A stretch of DNA of 64,000 nt from [Pasteurella] mairii (GTDB taxonomy: Bacteria > Pseudomonadota > Gammaproteobacteria > Enterobacterales > Pasteurellaceae). The translations under genes were made by a program, and so were the position numbers. How positions within the stretch are numbered: position 1 is the first letter of the stretch; every line of letters begins with the position of its first letter. Under the pieces are notes generated by a model. That model had not been told where the DNA came from, searched no databases, and saw nothing but the letters and a program-made list of their open reading frames with translations. Shown here one piece after another: positions 27,408 to 34,616 of this stretch. The DNA lies in NCBI GenBank assembly GCA_900454475.1, contig UGSS01000002.1, positions 186,001 through 250,000 on the forward strand, read 5' to 3'.

Positions 27408-28682
27408 ATGGATAGTTTTCATTTTCTAAAAAAACAATTAATTGAAAAAATTAATACGTATCAACCACAGCGCGAAGAAATTACCGTTTTGCAAAGCCAG
27501 TCGGTGGTTGAAGTCAATCTATTGTCGTGGTTAAAAGCGCAGAATGCATATCCGCAATTTTATTTAAAACGACGCGACGAGGCGCAAATTTTCGTGGCGT
27601 TGGGCAAAGTGCGGTCGTTTTCGGACACAAATTCGGCGCAACAATTTATTGAAACCCATGATTTCACCTTAATTGGCGGTTTAACCTTTGATGGCGAAAC
27701 CTTGCTTTATTTGCCGCGATTATTGTTGTTACAAGAAAAAGATCAATTAACCGCGCATTTATTTATTGATAACCGCATTGATTGGGCAACGGAAAAAGCG
27801 CAGTTATTACCATTATTAGAAAATCTTGAAAAAACTACCGCACTTTTACCGATTCAGCAATCCATTTATCAACATTCGCCAACCGCTTCGCAAGTGCAAT
27901 GGTGCCAATGGGTAGAAAACGCGTTACAACATATTCAACAAGGACACGCCGGTAAAATCGTATTGGCAAATGAAACCCTTTTTCATACTGAACAACCGCT
28001 GTGCGCGAAAGAGGTGTTAGCGGAAAGTGAACAGTATAATGTCGGTTGCTATCATTTTTTACTGGCGTGGGATGCGGAATGTAGCTTTATCGGCTCGACG
28101 CCAGAGCGTTTGTATCAGCGCGATGGCGATCAATTGCAAACGGAAGCCTTGGCGGGAACGGCGTTTATGAGCGAAGATGAACAGTTAAACCGCCAGCAAG
28201 CCACTTGGTTGTTGCATGATCCCAAAAATATTTATGAAAATAGCCTCGTGGTAGAAGATATTCAGCAAAATTTACATCCGTTTAGCACGCAAATTGATGT
28301 ATCGGAATTAGGCATCAAACAGTTGCGCCAAGTGCAACATTTAAGACGACCAATTTCGGCTAAATTAGCGAAAAATTGTGGCGATAGTGTTTGTTTGCAA
28401 GCCATACATCCGACCGCCGCGGTCGCCGGATTACCACGCCAAGCGGCGAAACAATTTTTACAGCAAACCGAAACTTTTCAACGCAGTTGGTATGCGGGAA
28501 CCCTAGGATTTATGCGCCAACAGCAAGCTGAATTTTGTGTGACAATCCGTTCCGCTTTTATTGAGCAAAATAAAATTCGCGTTTTTGCCGGTGCGGGTAT
28601 TGTTGAGGGTTCAATTCCCTTGTTAGAATGGCAGGAAATTGAACGTAAAGCATTAGGATTAATATCATTATTACAAGAATAA
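27408..28682 (+). CDS. menF: Isochorismate synthase MenF
   Basis: 424 residues. The C-terminal chorismate-binding domain shows GKIVLANETLF, FIGSTPERLYQRDGDQLQTEALAGT, HPTAAVAGLPRQ and VFAGAGIVEGS, all typical of MenF/EntC/TrpE enzymes. It converts chorismate to isochorismate, the first step of menaquinone synthesis. Twelve bases upstream of menD, so an operon. Two uptake signals lie within its first 450 bp. Confidence 0.95.
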   Translation: MDSFHFLKKQLIEKINTYQPQREEITVLQSQSVVEVNLLSWLKAQNAYPQFYLKRRDEAQIFVALGKVRSFSDTNSAQQFIETHDFTLIGGLTFDGETLLYLPRLLLLQEKDQLTAHLFIDNRIDWATEKAQLLPLLENLEKTTALLPIQQSIYQHSPTASQVQWCQWVENALQHIQQGHAGKIVLANETLFHTEQPLCAKEVLAESEQYNVGCYHFLLAWDAECSFIGSTPERLYQRDGDQLQTEALAGTAFMSEDEQLNRQQATWLLHDPKNIYENSLVVEDIQQNLHPFSTQIDVSELGIKQLRQVQHLRRPISAKLAKNCGDSVCLQAIHPTAAVAGLPRQAAKQFLQQTETFQRSWYAGTLGFMRQQQAEFCVTIRSAFIEQNKIRVFAGAGIVEGSIPLLEWQEIERKALGLISLLQE

Positions 28683-28694
28683 ACGGAGAATAGT

Positions 28695-30401
28695 ATGTCA
28701 GTTAGCGTATTTAATCGTTGTTGGTCAAAAGTGATTTTAGAAACCCTAGTTCATCGAGGTGTTCACCACTTTTGTATTGCTCCGGGATCGCGCTCGACTC
28801 CGTTGACCCTTGAAGCCGGACGCTTGCAAGAGGCGGGACGAGCAATTTGCCACACCCATTTTGATGAACGAGGTCTTGGTTTTTTTGCCCTTGGATTGGC
28901 AAAATCGACGCGAACTACTGTGGCTGTGATTGTAACTTCTGGTAGTGCTGCTGCTAATTTATATCCGGCGGTGGTAGAAGCTCGACAAACCGGCGTAAAT
29001 TTAGTTATTTTAACCGCCGATCGCCCGCCTGAATTATGGGAGTGCGGTGCTAATCAAGCGATTTTGCAGCAAAATATGTTTGCTGATTATCCGATTGCGA
29101 ATGTCAACTTGCCTCGTCCGAGCGTGGATTTTTCCACTAATTGGTTGATTTCTGTGTTGGATCAAGCCTGTTATCAGCAGCAATGTCGGGCGGGTGTGGT
29201 GCATATTAATGTACCTTTTGCTGAACCGTTGTATGAAGCCAAAGCGGAGGAAATTGATTTGCATCCTTGGCTTGCCAATATTCAGCGTTGGTTTACGCAA
29301 CATAAAACCTGGGTGGATCATCAAGTATTGCAGCGCGAAGTGTTAATGCATGAAAATTGGGATTACTGGCGTACCAAAAAAGGTGTGGTGGTCGTTGGTA
29401 AATTACCACTGGAACAAGCTATGGGCATTCATGCTTGGGCGGAAACCATGGGCTGGATTTTGATGACTGATATCCAATCCATGGTCGAGCCAATTTTGCC
29501 TTATGCAGATGTTTGGTTGGCAAATCAAACCGTAAAACAAAAATTGTTGCAGGCAGATATCGTTATTCAATTGGGATCGCGGTTTATCAGTAAACGCATT
29601 AATCAATTCTTGAGCGAGTTTAAAAATGAATATTGGATTGTGGAAGAAAGTCAAAATGCGGTGGATCCGTATCATCATTCACATACACGATTTAATGCCA
29701 AAGTGCATCATTGGCTGCGCGCCCATCCGCCACTTCGTCAAAAACCTTGGTTGTTAGAGCCTCTAGCCTTATCTGGTTTTTGCGCTACATTTATCGAAGA
29801 TCAAGTAGGATCGAATTTAAACGAAGCGTCTTTGGCACATCAAGTGGGGCGCTTAATGCAGCATGGTGGTAATTTATTTTTAGGCAACAGTTTATTTGTG
29901 CGCTTAGTGGATGCGTTAACCAAATTGCCAGAGGGCACACAAGTTTATACTAATCGCGGTGCCAGCGGAATTGACGGATTATTAGCGACTGCCGCGGGGA
30001 TAAGCGTAGGTTCGACGCAACCCTTAATTGCAATGATTGGCGATACTTCCGCGCTGTATGATTTGAACTCTTTGGCATTATTGAAAAAAGTCAGCCAGCC
30101 TATGATCCTATTTGTTATTAATAATAATGGTGGCGCGATTTTCGATATTTTACCAGTGGATAGCGAAGTGAAAGAGAGATTCTACCGTATGCCACACAAT
30201 ATGGAATTTTCCCACGTTGCCTCCATGTTTGACCTCAAATATGCACGTCCTTATACCTGGGCAGATTTGAGTTCGGTGTTTAAACAAGCCTTATTGCGTA
30301 AAGAAGCGACTATTATTGAAATTAAAGTCAATAATAGTGATGGAAGCAGTACTTATAAACGCTTGATTGAGCAAATTAGTTATGCTGTGATCGGCGGTTA
30401 G
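28695..30401 (+). CDS. menD: MenD, SEPHCHC synthase (menaquinone pathway, ThDP enzyme)
   Basis: 568 residues. ThDP-enzyme layout: N-terminal Pyr domain with APGSRSTPLTLEA and the catalytic Glu segment HTHFDERGLGFFALG, middle domain, and C-terminal PP domain with GDTSALYDLNSLALL...NNNGGAIF (the GDG-N type cofactor motif). It joins isochorismate and 2-oxoglutarate, step two of menaquinone synthesis. ATG 28695 has GGAGAAT upstream. No menH or menC follows here. Confidence 0.96.
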   Translation: MSVSVFNRCWSKVILETLVHRGVHHFCIAPGSRSTPLTLEAGRLQEAGRAICHTHFDERGLGFFALGLAKSTRTTVAVIVTSGSAAANLYPAVVEARQTGVNLVILTADRPPELWECGANQAILQQNMFADYPIANVNLPRPSVDFSTNWLISVLDQACYQQQCRAGVVHINVPFAEPLYEAKAEEIDLHPWLANIQRWFTQHKTWVDHQVLQREVLMHENWDYWRTKKGVVVVGKLPLEQAMGIHAWAETMGWILMTDIQSMVEPILPYADVWLANQTVKQKLLQADIVIQLGSRFISKRINQFLSEFKNEYWIVEESQNAVDPYHHSHTRFNAKVHHWLRAHPPLRQKPWLLEPLALSGFCATFIEDQVGSNLNEASLAHQVGRLMQHGGNLFLGNSLFVRLVDALTKLPEGTQVYTNRGASGIDGLLATAAGISVGSTQPLIAMIGDTSALYDLNSLALLKKVSQPMILFVINNNGGAIFDILPVDSEVKERFYRMPHNMEFSHVASMFDLKYARPYTWADLSSVFKQALLRKEATIIEIKVNNSDGSSTYKRLIEQISYAVIGG

Positions 30402-30659
30402 TGCGTAAAAATTCAGGTTTAATGATGAGGGGAAGTGGAAGAAATCCGCAAAATGGGCTCTCTAAAACTTCCCTATCATATCAATTTCACCATAAAAGAA
30501 AAGCAACTTTTTCCAAATTTACTACTTTGATCATATTTTCAAACATTTCTTATTAATTTCCCCAATCTCCTCTTGAAAACTTTATCCAAGAAGTCTATCT
30601 TGTCATTAAGGATTTTCACTAGAGTAGAAATACTCATCATAAACAAAGAGGTAAATGCT
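30402..30659. other. Intergenic region menD-raiA
   Basis: 258 bp. A possible promoter for raiA is TTGAAA (30573-30578), 17 bp, TATCTT (30596-30601). No other genes or strong structures were seen. Confidence 0.35.
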
Positions 30660-30983
30660 ATGACTCTAAACATTACAAGTAAACAAATGGAAATCACCCC
30701 AGCAATCCGCGCTCATATTGAAGAAAGACTTGCTAAATTAGGTAAATGGCAAACTCAACTGATTAATCCACACTTCATTTTAAATAAAATTCCAAAAGGA
30801 TTTTCCGTTGAAGCGTCTATTGGTACGCCGGTTGGCGATTTATTTGCCAGCAGTGAGTCTGAAGATATGTATAAAGCGATTAATGAAGTAGAAGAAAAAT
30901 TGGAAAAACAATTAAATAAATTACAACACAAAGGAGAATCTCGGCGCGCTGACGCACGTTTAAAAGACTCTTTCCAAGAATAA
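30660..30983 (+). CDS. raiA: Ribosome-associated inhibitor / hibernation factor (RaiA/YfiA-like)
   Basis: 107 residues from ATG 30660 ([27 protein letters not shown]), preceded by AGAGG. The S30AE fold is shown by the N-terminal helix pattern, [35 protein letters not shown] and a short basic tail. The short length means it lacks the dimerising C-terminal domain of long HPF, so it should act like RaiA, binding the 30S decoding region in stationary phase or cold stress. Monocistronic, with a terminator after it. Confidence 0.93.
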   Translation: MTLNITSKQMEITPAIRAHIEERLAKLGKWQTQLINPHFILNKIPKGFSVEASIGTPVGDLFASSESEDMYKAINEVEEKLEKQLNKLQHKGESRRADARLKDSFQE

Positions 30984-31007
30984 TTTAATCTTTTATATGA
31001 AAAACTT

Positions 31008-31040
31008 AACTGCATCTCATCTGGGATGCAGTTTTTGTTT
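31008..31040 (+). terminator. Terminator of raiA
   Basis: AACTGCATC (31008-31016) pairs with GATGCAGTT (31025-31033), then TTTTGTTT. Confidence 0.87.
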
Positions 31041-31074
31041 AACCGTCTTTCATTGCATCAACGGTTTGCAAAAG

Positions 31075-31103
31075 AGATAAAAAAACCGCACTCAAGTGCG
31101 GTT
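31075..31103 (-). terminator. Terminator of rpsT built from two facing uptake signals
   Basis: AAACCGCACT (31082-31091) pairs with AGTGCGGTTT (31094-31103). On the minus strand the stem is followed by a run of T (TTTTTTT). Both arms are uptake signals, a common dual use in Pasteurellaceae. Confidence 0.85.
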
Positions 31104-31127
31104 TAATTTTGCTAAGTTTTCAAAAAA

Positions 31128-31397
31128 TTAAGCTAATTTTTTGATTTGAGCAGATAATTTAGATTTGTGGTTAGCGGCTTTATTGGCGTGGATTAAGCCT
31201 TTCGACGCCATACGGTCCACAACTTTTTGCATTTCTACAAATGCGCTTTCTGCTACAGATTTATCTCCAGCGCTCACTGCTGCATATACTTTTTTGATGT
31301 AAGTACGCATCATAGAACGTTGACTTGCGTTATGCTGACGGCGTTTTTCAGATTGAATCGCACGTTTTTTAGCTGACTTGATATTAGCCAAGGTCAA
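31128..31397 (-). CDS. rpsT: 30S ribosomal protein S20
   Basis: 89 residues, very basic, [28 protein letters not shown]..., with [15 protein letters not shown] and the C-terminal [15 protein letters not shown] typical of S20. It binds 16S rRNA early in 30S assembly. Divergent from murJ, a common gammaproteobacterial arrangement. Confidence 0.97.
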   Translation of the reverse strand: MTLANIKSAKKRAIQSEKRRQHNASQRSMMRTYIKKVYAAVSAGDKSVAESAFVEMQKVVDRMASKGLIHANKAANHKSKLSAQIKKLA

Positions 31398-31668
31398 ACT
31401 CCTAAAAATTTCTGTTGGTTTATTAAATAAAATTAAAGGCGTAAAATATGCCTTTTTTCTATACTATTGTCAATCAATAATTGCAACTAAATTAGTTTGA
31501 GGATTTCGGTGAGACACAACCGAAAGTCAGCATCGTTTTAAAAATGCGCTTTCTTTAGCCCACCCGAACGATGTGGGCAAGATTTTAACAGTTTTTTGGC
31601 TTAGAATATAGCGTAAAAACAAAATTTCTATACAATTAGAGCAATTTTTTCTGCATGAGAATATTATT

Positions 31669-33240
31669 TTGAGTACAAGATTATTACGCTCCGGTATTGT
31701 TGTCAGCGCCATGACCTTACTTTCTCGTATGTTAGGTTTAGCGCGTGATGTGATTACTGCGCAATTAATCGGCGCTGGTGTGGCGGCGGATGTTTTTCTT
31801 TTTGCTAACCGAATTCCGAATTTTTTGCGGCGCTTATTTGCCGAGGGCGCCTTTTCTCAAGCCTTTGTGCCGGTATTAGCGGAATACCAAAAAGCCGGTG
31901 ATTTAAGTAAAACGCAAGCCTTTATTGGCAAGGTGTCTGGTACTTTGGGCGGCTTGGTAACCATTGTTACTGCGTTTGCCATGATTTTCTCGCCGGTGGT
32001 TGCCGCTATTTTTGGTACTGGCTGGTTTATGGATTGGTTGAACGACGGTCCCAACGCGGTAAAATTTGAACAAGCGTCGCTGTTGTTAAAAATTACCTTT
32101 CCATATTTATGGTTTATTACTTTCGTGGCGCTATCCGGTGCAATTTTAAATACGCTGGGAAAATTCGGTGTGATGTCATTTTCGCCCGTGTTGCTCAATA
32201 TTGCGATGATTGCCACCGCACTTTTTCTCGCGCCACACGTCAGCAGCCCAGATTTAGCTTTGGCAATCGGGATTTTTCTTGGCGGATTGTTGCAATTTTT
32301 GTTCCAAATTCCATTTTTAAAGCAAGCCGGATTATTGGTCAAACCCAAGTGGGCATGGAATGATGCGGGCGTGAAAAAAATTCGTACCCTCATGATTCCT
32401 GCTTTATTCGGCGTATCCGTTAGCCAAATTAATTTGTTGCTCGATACCTTTATTGCCAGTTTTTTGATGACCGGTTCCATCAGTTGGCTGTATTATTCTG
32501 ACCGCTTGTTGGAATTTCCGCTCGGGTTATTTGGGATTGCGATTTCCACTGTGATTTTGCCGACACTCGCCCGACATCACGTCAATCGTAGCGACAATAA
32601 AGCGCAAAGTGCGCTAGATTTTCGCAATACAATGGATTGGGGCGTGCGCATGATTTTATTGCTTGGCGTGCCGGCAATGGTAGGCATTGCTATTTTGGCG
32701 CAACCTATGTTGCTCGTACTTTTTATGCGTGGTGAATTTTTATTTTCTGATGTACAAGCGGCATCTTATTCACTGTGGGCATTTAACGGCGGGCTATTAA
32801 GTTTTATGTTGATTAAAATTTTAGCCAATGGTTATTACGCGCGACAAGATACCAAAACGCCGGTAAAAATTGGGATTATCGCCATGATTAGCAATATGGG
32901 CTTTAATTTACTTGCCATCCCGTTTAGCTATGTCGGCTTGGCGATTGCCTCGGCAATGTCGGCGACACTCAATGCCTATTTGCTGTATCGCGGTTTAGTC
33001 AAAGCGGATGTTTATCATTTCAGTAAACAAAGTGCGGTCTTTTTTCTGAAAGTTTTATGTGCTGCCTTGGTCATGGGCACAGTAGTGTGGCACTATACGC
33101 CGGCAATTGAAAATTGGCAGCACATGAGTTTTTTGACTCGTACACATTGGTTAGGTTGGCTGATTGGGCTTGCCACCATGGTTTATGTGGGCGCACTATT
33201 GTTATTGGGGATCCGTAAACATCACCTGATTTATAAATAA
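31669..33240 (+). CDS. murJ: Lipid II flippase MurJ (MviN)
   Basis: 523 residues with about 14 membrane spans. It moves the peptidoglycan precursor lipid II across the inner membrane. Conserved parts: SAMTLLSRMLGLARDVITAQLIGAG, ANRIPNFLRRLFAEGAFSQAFVPVLAEY. The start appears to be TTG 31669 (reads MSTRLLRSGIVV), with ATGAGAAT upstream; no in-frame ATG gives the conserved N-terminus. Uptake signals fall within the gene. Confidence 0.96.
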   Translation: MSTRLLRSGIVVSAMTLLSRMLGLARDVITAQLIGAGVAADVFLFANRIPNFLRRLFAEGAFSQAFVPVLAEYQKAGDLSKTQAFIGKVSGTLGGLVTIVTAFAMIFSPVVAAIFGTGWFMDWLNDGPNAVKFEQASLLLKITFPYLWFITFVALSGAILNTLGKFGVMSFSPVLLNIAMIATALFLAPHVSSPDLALAIGIFLGGLLQFLFQIPFLKQAGLLVKPKWAWNDAGVKKIRTLMIPALFGVSVSQINLLLDTFIASFLMTGSISWLYYSDRLLEFPLGLFGIAISTVILPTLARHHVNRSDNKAQSALDFRNTMDWGVRMILLLGVPAMVGIAILAQPMLLVLFMRGEFLFSDVQAASYSLWAFNGGLLSFMLIKILANGYYARQDTKTPVKIGIIAMISNMGFNLLAIPFSYVGLAIASAMSATLNAYLLYRGLVKADVYHFSKQSAVFFLKVLCAALVMGTVVWHYTPAIENWQHMSFLTRTHWLGWLIGLATMVYVGALLLLGIRKHHLIYK

Positions 33241-33309
33241 CAATTGTTAATAAATTGTTAGAAATGTATTTGCTATTTTGCCTATTGTTCTTTTAGTGTT
33301 AGCGAATAT

Positions 33310-33456
33310 AATAAACAATGTCACTCGGTGTTCAAAGTGATATGGTTGGCGATGAAAGAGGCGTCAAAAAAATGGACAATGCCGATTCAAAACTGGAAAC
33401 AAGCAATGAATCGATTTATGATTGATTTTGGTGATCGTCTAAACGGTCACCATTAA
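33310..33456 (+). pseudogene. IS256-family transposase remnant (C-terminal end)
   Basis: The plus-strand frame ending at TAA 33454-33456 reads SVFKVIWLAMKEASKKWTMP then IQNWKQAMNRFMIDFGDRL. This is the very C-terminus of an IS256/mutator-type transposase (family pattern ATQNIMKKWTMPVPNW...). The N-terminal 80-90% is missing. It flanks the foreign three-gene operon on the left. Confidence 0.8.
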
Positions 33457-33467
33457 GTTGAAATGGG

Positions 33468-33497
33468 TGTTTACACAGAATTTGGGATAGGCTCGAT
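33468..33497 (+). repeat. Probable IS256-family right terminal repeat
   Basis: TGTTTACACAGAATTTGGGATAGGCTC, 12 bp after the transposase stop, resembles the TTTACACA...GGGACAGGCTC-like ends of IS256-family elements. No matching left end was found. Confidence 0.55.
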
Positions 33498-33549
33498 TAA
33501 GTCTGATCTTCTACACATAATATTTCCTATATATCCCTCTAAAAAGTTA

Positions 33550-33584
33550 AAAACACCTATTTTAATAATTAAAATAGGTGTTTT
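33550..33584 (-). terminator. Terminator of the cupin/YqcI/MFS-ATP-grasp operon
   Basis: AAAACACCTATTTTAAT (33550-33566) pairs perfectly with ATTAAAATAGGTGTTTT (33568-33584), a 17-bp stem. T-rich sequence follows on the minus strand. It closes the operon 8 bp after the cupin stop. Confidence 0.87.
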
Positions 33585-33591
33585 ATACAAA

Positions 33592-33903
33592 TTACTTCAA
33601 GTGTTCTAAGGTTTCAAATGCAATTAAATAATTACATCCTTCTTCTAAGGCTTTAGAACCATGTAGTATATTTTTAGGTAAGAAAATAACATCACCAGGA
33701 AAACATATTCTACTATGACCTTCATAGTAAAACTCCATTTTACCATCTAGTATTATCAAAGTTTCATTGTTTTCATGTCTATGCCAAGGATGTTCTTTCA
33801 TTGGCATATCTCTTTGTAGCTCAACACATCCTTGAAGTGGTAAACAACTAATTAAAAAATCATATTTTTTAAATGCATCTATTTTTTTAAATTGAATATT
33901 CAT
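33592..33903 (-). CDS. Small cupin-domain protein of the foreign operon
   Basis: 103 residues, single cupin. Both classical motifs are intact: HxHx3Ex6G at HRHENNETLIILDG (His41, His43, Glu47) and Gx5PxNx2H at GDVIFLPKNILH (His81), so a metal site is expected. Function is unknown; single cupins in biosynthetic clusters can be oxygenases, isomerases or N-N-bond-forming partners. Last gene of the operon, 8 bp after the YqcI/YcgG gene. Very AT-rich codon use, unlike flanking genes. Confidence 0.87.
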   Translation of the reverse strand: MNIQFKKIDAFKKYDFLISCLPLQGCVELQRDMPMKEHPWHRHENNETLIILDGKMEFYYEGHSRICFPGDVIFLPKNILHGSKALEEGCNYLIAFETLEHLK

Positions 33904-33911
33904 AATATTAC

Positions 33912-34616
33912 CTATTTAAGTTTATGGAAGGGACATTGTTGAAGACTTCTGTTATCATCATCTAGGAAATATTGTTTCCATTCTCTATTATCACTATTCC
34001 CATATTTGCCAAGATTAGGAGATAAATCTATAAAATCATATTTTTTTAATCTTCCTCTTACTGACTTAAAAGATACATTTGCTTTTTCTTCAGTTCCTAA
34101 TATATCATCGAATACCCATCTAGGTTGAAGTGTAAGCATAAAACTAGAGCTTCTTCTACTTTGTCTTAGTGTATGTGCCGGATTTGTACACACAACAAAT
34201 ATAGGTTCGCCATGAAAACAAAACTCCCACATAGGATTATCCAATTCAGTAGGAATATCTTGAGGCCATTCTAGTTCATCAATTTCAGATAATCCTTTTA
34301 AAATATTCCAAAACTTTTCTTCATAAACTTGCAAGGTTTCTATTTTATCTGGCTTCTCAAATATAACTAAAGAAGTGTATTTCCCATATTGTCTACTGTT
34401 ATTTACAAACTTTTTTAAATACGGAGCTATATTTTTTGGCGTAGCTTCCTCCATAAAAACATACCTTAACTGATCCTTTAGAAAACCTTTCACTCCAAAT
34501 ATGCATGGAAAGAGCCTTATTTTATTCGTAATTGAAGACTCAAATTCATTAAAACAAACCTCCATCCATTTTTCCAAATGAGAGGCTTGTATATCTTTTC
34601 TAGACAATAATTTCAT
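33912..34616 (-). CDS. YqcI/YcgG-family protein (possible heme-dependent amino acid hydroxylase)
   Basis: 234 residues. It shows the YqcI/YcgG pattern: FPCIFGVKGF near residue 36, MWEFCFHGEPIFVVCTNPAH, RQSRRSSSFMLTLQPRWVFD and a C-terminal QQCPFHKLK with the family's CPF motif. As I recall, members such as DcsA (D-cycloserine pathway) and GntA (guanitoxin pathway) are heme proteins that hydroxylate amino acids such as arginine; applying this here is inference. Its ATG overlaps the stop of the upstream fusion gene (ATGA, 34613-34616), indicating coupling. AT-rich and without uptake signals. Confidence 0.8.
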   Translation of the reverse strand: MKLLSRKDIQASHLEKWMEVCFNEFESSITNKIRLFPCIFGVKGFLKDQLRYVFMEEATPKNIAPYLKKFVNNSRQYGKYTSLVIFEKPDKIETLQVYEEKFWNILKGLSEIDELEWPQDIPTELDNPMWEFCFHGEPIFVVCTNPAHTLRQSRRSSSFMLTLQPRWVFDDILGTEEKANVSFKSVRGRLKKYDFIDLSPNLGKYGNSDNREWKQYFLDDDNRSLQQCPFHKLK

